From: Roseiarcus sp963816065
Lineage (GTDB): Bacteria; Pseudomonadota; Alphaproteobacteria; Rhizobiales; Beijerinckiaceae
DNA length: 64,000 nucleotides
Direction: 5' to 3'
NCBI GenBank assembly: GCA_963816065.1
Contig: CAWFJG010000030.1
Coordinates: 248,001-312,000, forward strand
The position numbers and the translations under genes were made by a program. Shown here piece by piece: positions 16,148 through 24,827 of the stretch (position 1 is its first letter; every line of letters begins with the position of its first letter). The notes under the pieces are model-generated. The model had not been told where the DNA came from. It made no database searches and saw only the letters and a list, made by a program, of their open reading frames with translations.

Positions 16148-16348
16148 ATGATGGCGGTCTATCCCATATTTTCCCAAGAGAACGGCGAGCGGATCGCGAT
16201 CAACCCGGATCATGTGGTGAGCGTCCAGGAAATCGAGCCGCAGCGCGTGTTTATCGCGCTGCGCGACGGCGCCGGCGTCACAGTCAAGTTGACGTTGGAG
16301 AGCGTCGTGGCGCGTCTGACCGGCGGTCGGGACTTGCGCTCGGAATGA
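16148..16348 (+). CDS. Small hypothetical protein (about 66 aa)
   Basis: The start is one of two adjacent ATGs (16148, 16151) behind GGAG. The product (MMAVYPIFSQENGERIAINP, then VVSVQEIEPQRVFIALRDG) reads as a compact beta-rich domain ending in TLESVVARLTGG. The frame is open further upstream to 16040 without a better ribosome site. No family was recognised. Confidence 0.5.
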   Translation: MMAVYPIFSQENGERIAINPDHVVSVQEIEPQRVFIALRDGAGVTVKLTLESVVARLTGGRDLRSE

Positions 16349-16412
16349 TCCACGCCAAATCAATTCAAGCAACCCGCGACCGTCACCGCGAGGTGCAACC
16401 CCCGGGTCGAGG

Positions 16413-17814
16413 GCTACGATATTTTTCCTTGCGCGGCGAGGAGAGGTCTGAATCTCTGTTTGCCTCTTGGCGTTGATTTGCGGACCGGAGGCGGAGATGG
16501 ATATGACGCTGGGCTCGTTTGGCGACGAGCGGCTGGAAAAAGGGGGGCCTTTTTGTGCGAGCGGCTTGTCGCGCACGGCGGCAAGGGCGTCAGCGTGCGA
16601 GGGCTTGGCGGCGGTCGCGCCGGCGAGATGCGGATTACGCGGTTTCTTCGCAATCCGAAGGTGACGGTCGGCAAGATGATGGCGACGGCGCAGGCGCGGA
16701 CCTGCGCGGTGGTCGCGGACCGGCATGTGCTGGTCATTCAGGACACCTCGGCGCTGCGGGTGGACGAGAAAGGCCTCGGGCTGTCGTTTCATCCGGTGAT
16801 CGCGGTGGACGCCCATGCCGGGACGGTGCTCGGCCTTGTCGACACGATCTTTCTGACGCGCCAGGGCGGCGAGCGCGGCAAGCGCAAGCAAAAGGCTTTC
16901 GAGGAGAAGGACAGCCGCCGCTGGCTCGACGGCGCGCGCGCCGCCAGCGCTTTGGCCGAAGCCGGCGCGGCCTGCGTCACGGTGATCGAGGATCGCGAGG
17001 GCGACATCTACGAATGCTTCGCGCTCAAGCCCGCCAACGTCGAAAAGCTGGTTCGGGCGGCGCAGGACCGCCGTCTGGCCGACGGAACGTCGCTGTTCAG
17101 CAAGGCCGACGCCTGGGAGGAGGCCGGCCGCATGACGGTGGAGCTTGCCGCCGCTCCGGGCCGGGCCGCGCGCAAGGCGGAGCTGTCGGTGAAATTCGGC
17201 AAGGTCGAGATCCTGCGGCCGAGCCGCCACAGCGCCGCCGGCGGCTTGCCCAGGACCATCGGCGTGACGCTCGTCGTCGGCCGCGAGATCAATCCGCCCG
17301 ACGGCGAGGAGCCCGCGCTCTGGCTGCTCCTGACCACCCATCAGGTCAACGACGTCGCCGACGCGCGCCGCATCATCGGCTTCTATCGCTTGCGTTGGAC
17401 CATCGAACAAGTGTTCCGCACCATGAAGACCAAGGGTTTCGCCGTCGAAGCGCTGCAGCAGGAGCAGGGCGGTCCGCTCGAAAAGCTGGTCGCCGCCATT
17501 TTGATCGCCGCGGTCAAGGTGATGCAACTCGTCGACGAGCGCGAGGGCAAAGCCAAACGCCCGCTCGGCGACGTCTTCGACCCCGACAACCGCCCGGCCC
17601 TGGAGCGCGTCTGCCAAAGCCTCGAAGGCAAAACCGCCAAGCAGAAGAACCCGCACCCCGCGGGCTCCCTCGCCTACGCCGCATGGGTCTTCGCAAGGCT
17701 CGGAGGATGGACCGGCTACTATGGGAAACCCGGCCCCATCGTCATGCTCAGAGGCCTGACGCAGTTCCACGCCATCAAGCATGGTTGGAGCCTCCGAGAT
17801 GTGTAAATCTCGTA
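16413..17814 (+). mobile_element. IS4-family insertion sequence with 9-bp target duplication
   Basis: A transposase gene is flanked by the identical 9-mer GGGTCGAGG at 16404-16412 and 17815-17823, the duplication size of Tn5/IS50-type IS4 elements. Near the ends, CTACGATATTTTT (16414-16426) and the reverse complement of 17803-17815 (CTACGAGATTTAC) match at 10 of 13 positions. The two signals are offset by one or two bases, so exact termini are uncertain. The perfect duplication suggests recent insertion. Confidence 0.75.
16497..17806 (+). CDS. IS4-family transposase (one frameshift near the N terminus)
   Basis: DDE transposase of about 436 residues. The start MDMTLGSFGDERLEKGG (ATG 16497, GGAGG upstream) is in one frame. 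From AFLCERLVAHGGKG onward coding is in the -1 frame, with the change at an A5G6 run (16537-16547). Catalytic features: Asp in VLVIQDTSAL, Asp in CVTVIEDREGDIYE and the YREK-like signature IIGFYRLRWTIEQVFRTMKT with its Glu. The C terminus is typical (GRLGGWTGYYGKPGP-like). The break may be a missing G, an inactivating mutation or programmed -1 frameshifting. Confidence 0.9.
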
Positions 17815-17830
17815 GGGTCGAGGACGGGGA

Positions 17831-17893
17831 CGAAGCGATCCATGCCGCCGCCGCGGCCTGCGACATGGATCGCTTCGCCTTCGGCTCGCGATG
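17831..17893. repeat. Palindromic intergenic repeat, same family as the copy inside imuB
   Basis: Perfect 14-bp arms CGAAGCGATCCATG (17831-17844) and CATGGATCGCTTCG (17864-17877) around a 19-nt loop, followed by GGCTCGCGATGACG. The order matches the element at 20152-20242 (GAAGCAATCCAG ... CTGGATTGCTTCG ... CGCTCGCAATGACG). It lies between the IS and imuA. Confidence 0.7.
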
Positions 17894-18004
17894 ACGATGG
17901 GGGATTTGGCGCACTTTTTTCGCCGAGTGTCTTAAGCACAAAATGCTGAGACGTTGCCCGCTCATCCTGCGGCTTGACTCTTCCCCCGCCTCGGCTCAAA
18001 ACAA

Positions 18005-18019
18005 GAACAAAATGAGTAC
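18005..18019 (+). promoter_or_regulatory. Near-consensus LexA box upstream of imuA
   Basis: GAAC-N7-GTAC, 7 of 8 positions of the alphaproteobacterial GAAC-N7-GAAC LexA site, 17 bp before the first imuA ATG. The A-rich spacer AAAATGA resembles the spacer of the perfect site at 21123. Confidence 0.6.
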
Positions 18020-18036
18020 GAAGAGGATTTGGCCGA

Positions 18037-18983
18037 ATGTCGCCGGGCGGCAGGGCGGAGGCGGGGCGTTTGCGCCGCGTCATCGCCGAGATCGAAGCGA
18101 AAGCGGACTCAAGCCCGCATCCGAGGCGTGCCCCGCTCCGCGCATGGCCGTCGCGCACGCCTTCGATCCCGCCCTACGCGGCGGACTTGCCATGGACGGC
18201 CTGCATGAGATCGTCCCGGCCGCGCCCGCCGATGGGCCGGCGGCGACGGGCTTCGCGCTCGCGCTCGCGGCGCGCTTTCTCGCCCGTAGTCCCGCTCCGG
18301 CGCTCCTGATCGGCGAGCATTTCGCCAGCCTCGAGGCGGGCGCGCTCTACGGGCCGGGTCTCGTCGCTCATGGGTTGCCGCTCCACCGGCTCGTGTTCGT
18401 ATCTGTGCCCGACGCCCTCTCGGCTTTGTGGGCGATCGAGGAGGCGCTGAAATGCGGCGCGCCCGCCGTGGTGGCGGCGGAGGTCTGGAATCTCAAAAGC
18501 TATGGCCTCCTGGCCTCCCGCCGCCTCCTAATGGCCGCGCGCAAGGGCGGGACGCCGGCGCTCGTCGTGCTGGCGGGGGGCTATGGCCAGGCGGACCGGC
18601 TCTCTACCGCCGCCGCGACGCGCTTCGAGATCACCGCCGCGCCGAGCGCCAAAAGCCCGGCGGCGGCCGGCCGGGATCTGCCGGGGCCGTTCGCCTGCAT
18701 GGCGCGGCTCGTCAAGGCGCGCGCGATGAGGGACGCAATCGATGACCTCGCCAGCGCTTCTGTAGACGCGGTCCATAACCCGTCGGAAGACGGGCGTCCT
18801 TTCGGACGCCCTATGGATCGCGTTTCCGCGGTCAACGACCGCGGCTACAGGGCGCACGATCCGACGCGCGCGGTGCGGCTCGAATGGAGGTATGAGGAGA
18901 GGTGCTTTGACGACCCGGCGATTTCTCTCACTCTGGCTGCCGCGTCTGGCGACCGACCGCGCGCGGCGTCTTCACGGCATTGA
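18037..18983 (+). CDS. imuA: ImuA, RecA-like SOS mutasome protein
   Basis: ImuA links DnaE2 and ImuB in error-prone lesion bypass. The body runs from MAVAHAFDPALRGGLAMDGL (18144 on) through LIGEHFASLEAGALYGPGL, LWAIEEALKCGAPAVVAAEV and RRLLMAARKGGTPALVVLAGG to RLEWRYEERCFDDPA, a conserved ending. An N-terminal helix (RLRRVIAEIEAKAD, from ATG 18037) is in a different frame, so one indel near 18140 probably splits the gene; ATG 18144 gives the intact part only. The C-terminal region carries an in-frame palindromic insert (18766-18844). It overlaps imuB by 77 bp, which indicates coupling, and has a LexA-like box just upstream. Confidence 0.85.
18766..18844. repeat. Palindromic element inside imuA
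   Basis: Three nested hairpins: outer arms ACGCGGTCCATA / TATGGATCGCGT (11 of 12), inner GGGCGTCC-TTTC-GGACGCCC, then CCGCGGTC-AAC-GACCGCGG. The segment is translated in frame (VHNPSEDGRPFGRPMDRVSA) between conserved ImuA blocks. Confidence 0.7.
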
Positions 18984-20547
18984 CCCGCGCGCGCCGCTCG
19001 CGGCCGTCGCCAGCGTCGCCAACGCCGAGCGGCTTGTCGGCGTCGACGCCGTCGCGGCGCGGCTCGGCCTGACCGTCGGCCTCACGCTCGCCGACGCGCG
19101 CGCGCGCCATCCCGCTCTCGTCGCCATCGAGGCCGCGCCCGCCGAGGAGGCCCGGCTCCTCGAGCGCCTGTGCGACTGGAGCTCGCGCTACACCCCGCTC
19201 GCGGCGCTCGATCGTCCCGATGGGCTCCTGCTCGACATTTCCGGCGTCGCGCATCTCTTTGGCGGCGAGGCGGGGCTCGTCCAGGACGCCCAAGCGCGCC
19301 TCGCCGCGCAGGGGATCGCCGTGTGCGCCGGCGTCGCCGACAATCCGCGCGGAGCTTTTGCGCTCGCCCGCTTCTCGGCGCAAACCATCGCCTCCGAAGC
19401 CTTGAGCGACAAGGCCTTCGCCAAACTCTTCCACGACCTGCCGCTCGCAGCCCTCGGCCTCGACGTCAAGACGGCCGCCGACATGGCGCGGGCGGGCCTC
19501 AGGCGCATCGGCGACGTGGCGCTGAGGCCGCGCGCGCCGATCACCGCGCGGTTCGGGGCGCTGTCGGTCGCCCGGCTCGACGAACTCACGGGCGCGACCC
19601 GCGTCTCGATCGCGCCGCGCTTTCCCCCGCCGGACTTTGTCGCCGAGCGGCGGTTCGTCTCGCCCGTTCAGACGGTCGAGGCGATCGAGGTCTCCTTGCG
19701 CAAGCTCGCCGACGACCTCGTCGTGCTGCTCGAGCGGCAGGCGAAGGGCGCGCGGCGGGTCGAGCTTTCGCTCTACCGGGTCGACGGCGCCGTGCGCCGC
19801 ATTGCGGTCGGCGCGTCGCGGCCGCTGAACGAGGCGCGCGCGCTCGTCCGGCTTTTCGCCGAAAAGCTCGCGAGCCCTCAGGAGGACGCGATCGATGCGG
19901 GCTTCGGCGTCGACCTCATGCGCCTCGCCTGTTTGACCGCCGAGCCGCTCGCCCCGTCTCAGGGCGAGATCGAGCGGGCGCACGAGGCCGAGCGGGCCCG
20001 CGCGCTCGCCGATCTCATCGACCGGCTCAGCGCGCGCCTCGGCGCCCGCGCGGTGACGCGGCGCGCCCTCGTCGAGGCGCACCTGCCCGAATTCGCCGAG
20101 GCCGCGACGCCGGCGATCGCGGGCGAGGCGCGCAGGGGAGGGGAGGGGGGGCGTCATTGCGAGGAGCGCAACGACGAAGCAATCCAGGGATCGTGGAGCG
20201 CCCTACGTTCCCCTGGATTGCTTCGCTCCGCTCGCAATGACGACTCGAACAGAGCCCCTGCGCGGCCCCTGCGGCTCTTCGTTCGCCCCGAGCCGATCGA
20301 GACGCTGGCGGAGGTGCCCGATGGGCCGCCCTTGCGCTTCCGCTGGCGACGCGTGCTGCACGACGTCGCCGCCATCGAGGGCCCCGAACGCATCGCGCCG
20401 CCCTGGTGGCGCCGCGACGGCGGCCCGACCCGCGACTATTTCCGCGCCGAGGATTCGCACGGCCGCCGCTTCTGGCTCTACCGCGAAGGCCTCTGGGGCC
20501 GCGAGACGCAAAGGGCGAAATGGTTTGTGCACGGGGTGTTCGGGTGA
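18907..20547 (+). CDS. imuB: ImuB, inactive Y-family polymerase-like mutasome protein
   Basis: ImuB is a Y-family homologue that acts as an adaptor, linking DnaE2 to the beta clamp. The N terminus reads TTRRFLSLWLPRLATDRARR; the DxD of active Y-polymerases is absent, as expected for ImuB. Later blocks fit the fold: GLLLDISGVAHLFGGEAGL, GVADNPRGAFALARF, LARAGLRRIGDVAL-like HhH, then a little-finger region. TTG 18907 is favoured because GGAGAGG lies just upstream; ATG 18892 is in frame. A 91-bp palindromic element is translated inside it (CEERNDEAIQ ... SARNDD), before a conserved C terminus (RDYFRAEDSHGRRFWLYREG). Confidence 0.93.
   Translation: MTTRRFLSLWLPRLATDRARRLHGIDPRAPLAAVASVANAERLVGVDAVAARLGLTVGLTLADARARHPALVAIEAAPAEEARLLERLCDWSSRYTPLAALDRPDGLLLDISGVAHLFGGEAGLVQDAQARLAAQGIAVCAGVADNPRGAFALARFSAQTIASEALSDKAFAKLFHDLPLAALGLDVKTAADMARAGLRRIGDVALRPRAPITARFGALSVARLDELTGATRVSIAPRFPPPDFVAERRFVSPVQTVEAIEVSLRKLADDLVVLLERQAKGARRVELSLYRVDGAVRRIAVGASRPLNEARALVRLFAEKLASPQEDAIDAGFGVDLMRLACLTAEPLAPSQGEIERAHEAERARALADLIDRLSARLGARAVTRRALVEAHLPEFAEAATPAIAGEARRGGEGGRHCEERNDEAIQGSWSALRSPGLLRSARNDDSNRAPARPLRLFVRPEPIETLAEVPDGPPLRFRWRRVLHDVAAIEGPERIAPPWWRRDGGPTRDYFRAEDSHGRRFWLYREGLWGRETQRAKWFVHGVFG
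20152..20242. repeat. Palindromic repeat element inserted in frame in imuB
   Basis: Arms CGTCATTGCGAGGAGCG ... GAAGCAATCCAGGG and CCCTGGATTGCTTCG ... CGCTCGCAATGACG form a long imperfect hairpin. Related copies occur at 17831-17893 and as a remnant near 11910-11930 (CTTCTCGCAATGACGA). Translation gives the residue string RHCEERNDEAIQ, familiar from protein-coding palindromic repeats. Confidence 0.85.
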
Positions 20548-20669
20548 TTTCCGCTCGCGCCGCGGTCATGCCACGATCGACAGGACGCGAGGGAACGCGA
20601 GCGCCCGAACGGCGTTCTCAAAAAACGGCGACGGAAGGTCGCCGGGCGCAGAAGGAGACGCAGCCCGTG

Positions 20670-20846
20670 ATGACGATCCTGATCATCCTGCTCATCGTGA
20701 TCCTCCTCGGCGGCGGAGGCGGATACTACGGTTACCGAGGCTACGGCGGCCCTGGGCTCGGAGGGGCGCTCGGGCTTGTGGTCATCGTCCTGGTCGTCTT
20801 GTGGCTTCTTGGGGTCTTTGCGAGCGGCGTTCATACGGTGACTTGA
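20670..20846 (+). CDS. Small membrane protein, DUF3309-like
   Basis: A 58-residue protein with two hydrophobic helices (TILIILLIVILL and LGLVVIVLVVLWLLGVF) joined by a Gly/Tyr loop GGGGGYYGYRGYGG. The layout matches the short DUF3309-type membrane proteins common in alphaproteobacteria. GTG 20667 is an alternative start; AGGAG lies about 12 bases upstream. Function unknown. Confidence 0.6.
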   Translation: MTILIILLIVILLGGGGGYYGYRGYGGPGLGGALGLVVIVLVVLWLLGVFASGVHTVT

Positions 20847-20952
20847 CGGCTTCTGGGCGGCGACGTGATCGGCTTCATCGTCTCCTGACTTGGAGTTCTG
20901 ACGATGAAGCCGACGATTGGCCATTGGCCGGCTCCGCGAAGGAGGCGTCGGA

Positions 20953-21054
20953 ATGATGGTTGAACCTTCCCAACTCGCGCTGGCCGGGGCGCTGATCGTG
21001 GCGGCGCTCGTGATAGCCATCGCGGCGGCGATCCTGGGAACGATCGCGTCGTGA
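20953..21054 (+). CDS. Putative 33-residue single-helix membrane peptide
   Basis: Begins behind GGAGG with ATG ATG. The product MMVEPSQLALAGALIVAALV continues as IAIAAAILGTIAS, one clean membrane helix. Small single-span proteins are common but hard to prove; the ribosome site and hydrophobicity are the only support. Confidence 0.35.
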   Translation: MMVEPSQLALAGALIVAALVIAIAAAILGTIAS

Positions 21055-21122
21055 GCGATGGGGCGCGGCTCAAGCGCCGCCCCACATCATCTTGACTCTG
21101 CCAATCCCGCGCGCCAGAACTC

Positions 21123-21137
21123 GAACAAAAGACGAAC
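21123..21137 (+). promoter_or_regulatory. Perfect LexA box upstream of dnaE2
   Basis: GAAC-AAAAGAC-GAAC matches the alphaproteobacterial SOS operator GAAC-N7-GAAC exactly, 62 bp before the dnaE2 start. DNA damage would relieve LexA repression here. A further GAAC at 21117-21120 may extend the site. Confidence 0.85.
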
Positions 21138-21199
21138 ATACGGGGGTCGGGCGGTCGGCTGCGGCTCTCGCCTTTCCGTGACGCAAGAGGCAGGAGTTT

Positions 21200-24100
21200 G
21201 TGATCCGGATCGAGCCCCGCTACGCCGAACTTTCGGCGATGACGAATTTTTCCTTCCTGCGTGGGGCCTCGCATCCGGAGGAGATGGTCGCGCGGGCCGC
21301 CGAGCTCGGACTTGCGGGGATCGGGATCGCCGACCGCAACACGCTCGCCGGCGTCGTGCGCGCGCATGTTTTTGCGCGCGAGAACAAGGCGGCGCTGGAG
21401 GACATGCGGGTCGTCACCGGAGCGCGCCTCGCTTTCGACGACGGAACACCAGACGTGCTCGCCTATCCGCAGGACCGCGCGGCTTACGGCCGCCTCTGCC
21501 GCATCCTCACGGCGGGAAACCTGCGTGCGCCGAAGGGCGAGTGCCATCTGCGGATCGAGGACCTGATCGAGCATAGCGAGGGGCTGCAAGTGGTGGCGAT
21601 GCCAGCGCATTCCCTCCCGACTTGTGGGGGAGGGCTAGGGGGGGGTGTCGCACGGACCTCTCAAGAGAAGCGCAGTCGAACTGAGCTTGCTAAGGTTGGC
21701 GCGACCCCCCATTCCGTCCTTCCCTCACAAGGCGGGAGGGGGATTGGTCCCCAGGCGCGCAACGAAAGCCAACTCCTGAAGCTCCTCCGCGACGTCTTCG
21801 GCCCACGGCTCTGGATCGGCGCGAGCCTGACTTACGGCGAAGACATGCGCGGGGCGCTCGTAAGGCGCATGGGCCTGGCGAAGACGCTCGGCGCCCCCCT
21901 CACCGCGACCAACGACGCGATGATGCATGCGCCCGAGCGGCGCGCGCTCGCCGATGTCGTCGCCTGCATCCGCCAGGGCGTGACGCTCGAAGCCGCCGGA
22001 AAGCTCACGCAGGCCAACGCCGAGCGGCATCTGAAATCCCCGCGCGAGATGGCGCGCCTGTTCGCCGAGGCGCCCGAGGCCGTTGAAGAAACGATCCGCT
22101 TCCTCCAGAGCCTCGCTTTCAGCCTCGACGACCTGGCGCACCGGTATCCGGAGGAAGTGCGCCAAGGTCATGCGACGCCCCAGGCGGCGCTCGAGGCTTT
22201 CGCCTTCGAGGGCGCCAGGGCGCGTTACCCGCAAGGCGTTCCGGAGCGCGTGCGTGAGGCGCTGGCGCACGAGCTCGCGCTCATTGCCGCGCTCGATTAC
22301 GCGCCCTATTTCCTCACCGTGCACGACATCGTGCGATTCGCGCGTTCGCGCGGCATCCTCTGCCAGGGCCGCGGCTCGGCGGCCAACTCCGCCGTCTGCT
22401 TCTCACTCGGGATCACCGAGGTCGATCCGGCTCGTTTCGATCTCCTGTTCGAGCGCTTCATCTCGCCCGAGCGCAACGAGCCGCCGGACATCGACGTCGA
22501 TTTCGAGCACGAGCGGCGCGAGGAGGTGATCCAGTACATCTACCGGCGCTACGGGCGCGAGCGCGCCGGCCTCGCCGCGGCGGTCACCACCTACCGCACC
22601 CGCTCGGCGATCCGCGAGACGGCCAAGGTCTTCGGCCTCTCCGACGATGTGATCACGGCGCTGAACGGCACGGCCTGGGGCCATGGGACGACGCCGATCG
22701 GCGAGACACAAGTGCGTTCCGCGGGCCTCGATCCCGCCGACCCGTCGCTCGCGCTGGCGCTCACAATGGCGGGCGAGCTCGCCGGCTTCCCGCGCCATCT
22801 CACCCAGCACAGCGGCGGCTTCGTCATCACCCGCGACCGGCTCGACGAGGTCGCGCCGATCCTGAACGCGGCGATGGAGGACCGCACCACGATCGAATGG
22901 GACAAGGACGATCTCGACGCGCTCGGCCTCTTGAAGATCGACGTGCTGGCGCTCGGCATGCTGACCGCGCTGTCGAAGGGCCTCGGCCTCATCGAAAGGC
23001 ATTACGGCGAGAAGCTTTGCCTCGCGACCATCCCCTCCGAGGAGGCATGCGTCTACGCAATGATCCAGCGTGCCGACACGATCGGCGTGTTCCAGATCGA
23101 GAGCCGGGCGCAGATGTCGATGCTGCCGCGGCTGAAGCCTGCGAGCTTCTACGATCTCGTGATCGAGGTCGCGATCGTGCGCCCCGGCCCGATCCAGGGC
23201 GACATGGTGCATCCGTACCTGCGCCGGCGGCAGGGGCTTGAGGACGTCGTCTATCCGTCGAAGGAGCTCGAGGCCGTGCTGCAAAAGACGCTCGGCGTGC
23301 CGCTCTTTCAGGAGCAGGCGATGAAGATCGCCATCGTCGCAGCGGGCTTCACGCCGGCCGAGGCGGACAAGCTCCGCCGCGCCATGGCGACCTTCCGCCG
23401 GGTCGGCACGATCCAGACCTTTCAGGACAAGATGATCGAGGGCATGGCGGCCAAGGGCTACGACCGCGAATTCGCCGAGCGCTGCTTCCGCCAGATCGAG
23501 GGGTTCGGCGAATACGGCTTTCCCGAGAGCCATGCGGCGAGCTTCGCCCTGCTCGTCTACGCCTCGTGCTGGATGAAGTGCCGCTATCCGGACGCATTCG
23601 TCGCCGCGATGCTCAATTCCCAGCCGCTCGGCTTCTATTCCCCGGCGCAACTCGTGCGCGATGCGCGCGAGCACGGGGTCGAGGTGCGCGAGGTCGACGT
23701 CATCCTGTCGGACTGGGATTGTGGGCTGGAAGCGCTTGTCCCCCCTCTCCCATCGGGAGAGGGGTCAGGGGTGAGGGGGGCCCCTCATCCGGCGCTTCGC
23801 GCCACCTTCTCCCAAAGGGAGAAGGGATCGATCCACCCCCGCCACGCCTCGATGGCGGCGCACATCCGCGCGACGCATGCGGTGCGGCTCGGCTTCCGGC
23901 AGATCCTCGGCGTCAAAGAGGAGGACATGCGCAAGCTCGTCGAGCGGCGCGGGGAGGGGTACGACTCCGTGCGCGACTTATGGCTGAGGAGCGGCCTCTC
24001 GTCCGCCGCGCTCGAAAAGCTCGCCGACGCCGACGCCTTCCGCTCGCTCGGCCTCGACCGGCGTGAGGCGCTTTGGGCGGTGCGCGGGCTCGACCGGGTC

Positions 24101-24772
24101 GGCGATCAGGACGCGCTGCCCCTGTTCGCCGCCTCGCGCCCCGAACGCAACGCCGAGCCGGACGCGAAACTGCCGCCGATGCCGCTCGGCGCGCACGTGG
24201 TCGAGGACTACCGCCGCCTGTCGCTGTCGTTGAAGGCGCATCCGACCTCTTTCATGCGCACGCGTCTCGCCGCGCGCGGGATTTTGCGCTCGGATGCGCT
24301 GCCCTCCGTCAAGAGCGAGGAACGCGTGACGGTGGCAGGCCTCGTGCTGGTGCGCCAGCGGCCCGGCACCGCCAAGGGGGTGATCTTCATGACGCTCGAG
24401 GACGAGGCGGGCGTCGCCAACGTGATCGTCTGGCCGAAGGCGTTCGAACGGTTGCGCGCGATCGTGCTCGGGGCGCGCTTCGTCGCGGTGACCGGGAAAT
24501 TGCAGAACGAGCAGGACGTCATCCATGTCGTCGCCGACCGCATGCAGGACCTGACGCCGATGCTCGGACTGTTGTCGGAAAAAGGCGCGACGATCGATCC
24601 GAGCGCCCGGGCCGACGAGGTCAAGCGCCCGCAGATGACGATGGCGCAAAAGCGCCAGGGCAATCGCTTCGCCAGTCCTCCGCGGCTCGAAGACCCGCGC
24701 GCGCCGCCGACCCTGCCGCTCGACACGATCGAAATCCGCAAGGCGATGCCGGGAGGGCGGAATTTTCAGTGA
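21200..24772 (+). CDS. dnaE2: Error-prone DNA polymerase III alpha-type subunit DnaE2
   Basis: DnaE2 is the C-family polymerase that does damage-induced mutagenesis with ImuA and ImuB. The 1190-residue frame starts at GTG behind GCAGGAG. It has an N-terminal PHP domain (YAELSAMTNFSFLRGASHPE, LGLAGIGIADRNTLAGVV), palm motifs (GRGSAANSAVCFSLGITEVD, then PPDIDVDFEHERREEVIQYI with catalytic aspartates), QHSGGFVITRDRLDE, FGEYGFPESHAASFALLVYA, and a C-terminal OB fold (EERVTVAGLVLVRQRPGTAK). Two palindromic elements are translated in frame, one in the PHP region and one before the HhH region; this accounts for a length above the usual 1040-1130. A terminator-like hairpin follows the stop. Confidence 0.96.
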   Translation: MIRIEPRYAELSAMTNFSFLRGASHPEEMVARAAELGLAGIGIADRNTLAGVVRAHVFARENKAALEDMRVVTGARLAFDDGTPDVLAYPQDRAAYGRLCRILTAGNLRAPKGECHLRIEDLIEHSEGLQVVAMPAHSLPTCGGGLGGGVARTSQEKRSRTELAKVGATPHSVLPSQGGRGIGPQARNESQLLKLLRDVFGPRLWIGASLTYGEDMRGALVRRMGLAKTLGAPLTATNDAMMHAPERRALADVVACIRQGVTLEAAGKLTQANAERHLKSPREMARLFAEAPEAVEETIRFLQSLAFSLDDLAHRYPEEVRQGHATPQAALEAFAFEGARARYPQGVPERVREALAHELALIAALDYAPYFLTVHDIVRFARSRGILCQGRGSAANSAVCFSLGITEVDPARFDLLFERFISPERNEPPDIDVDFEHERREEVIQYIYRRYGRERAGLAAAVTTYRTRSAIRETAKVFGLSDDVITALNGTAWGHGTTPIGETQVRSAGLDPADPSLALALTMAGELAGFPRHLTQHSGGFVITRDRLDEVAPILNAAMEDRTTIEWDKDDLDALGLLKIDVLALGMLTALSKGLGLIERHYGEKLCLATIPSEEACVYAMIQRADTIGVFQIESRAQMSMLPRLKPASFYDLVIEVAIVRPGPIQGDMVHPYLRRRQGLEDVVYPSKELEAVLQKTLGVPLFQEQAMKIAIVAAGFTPAEADKLRRAMATFRRVGTIQTFQDKMIEGMAAKGYDREFAERCFRQIEGFGEYGFPESHAASFALLVYASCWMKCRYPDAFVAAMLNSQPLGFYSPAQLVRDAREHGVEVREVDVILSDWDCGLEALVPPLPSGEGSGVRGAPHPALRATFSQREKGSIHPRHASMAAHIRATHAVRLGFRQILGVKEEDMRKLVERRGEGYDSVRDLWLRSGLSSAALEKLADADAFRSLGLDRREALWAVRGLDRVGDQDALPLFAASRPERNAEPDAKLPPMPLGAHVVEDYRRLSLSLKAHPTSFMRTRLAARGILRSDALPSVKSEERVTVAGLVLVRQRPGTAKGVIFMTLEDEAGVANVIVWPKAFERLRAIVLGARFVAVTGKLQNEQDVIHVVADRMQDLTPMLGLLSEKGATIDPSARADEVKRPQMTMAQKRQGNRFASPPRLEDPRAPPTLPLDTIEIRKAMPGGRNFQ
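21611..21743. repeat. Inverted-repeat element in frame in dnaE2 (first)
   Basis: The left arm (from TCCCTCCCGACTTGTGGGGG, 21611 on) is complementary over about 40 bases to the right arm ending CACAAGGCGGGAGGGGGA at 21743, around a loop of about 50 bases. It is translated as HSLPTCGGGLGGGVARTSQE and onward, splitting the PHP domain from the block beginning NESQLLKLLRDVFG. Confidence 0.8.
23740..23826. repeat. Palindromic element in frame in dnaE2 (second)
   Basis: Contains hairpin CCCCTCTCCC-ATC-GGGAGAGGGG, then GGGGTGAGGGG-like and CCCCTCATCC arms and CCTTCTCCC-AAA-GGGAGAAGG. This is the widespread 'CCCTCTCCC' intergenic palindrome family. It is translated as PPLPSGEGSGVRGAPHPALR and further, between VILSDWDCGLE and RATHAVRLGFRQI. 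Confidence 0.8.
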
Positions 24773-24799
24773 CGAGTGCGCCGGCGAACGTCCGGGCCT

Positions 24800-24827
24800 G
24801 CCTGCTAACAGGCGGATTTTTTCCGCC
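24800..24827 (+). terminator. Putative terminator after dnaE2
   Basis: GCCTG-CTAA-CAGGC followed by GGATTTTTT, or alternatively GGCGGA-TTTTT-TCCGCC. It lies 28 bp after the dnaE2 stop. Confidence 0.5.

Noticed and set aside
16127..17965. 612-codon frame on the - strand opposite the transposase
   Set aside because: It is the antisense of a gene with clear catalytic motifs, has no domain or ribosome site, and mirrors codon bias.
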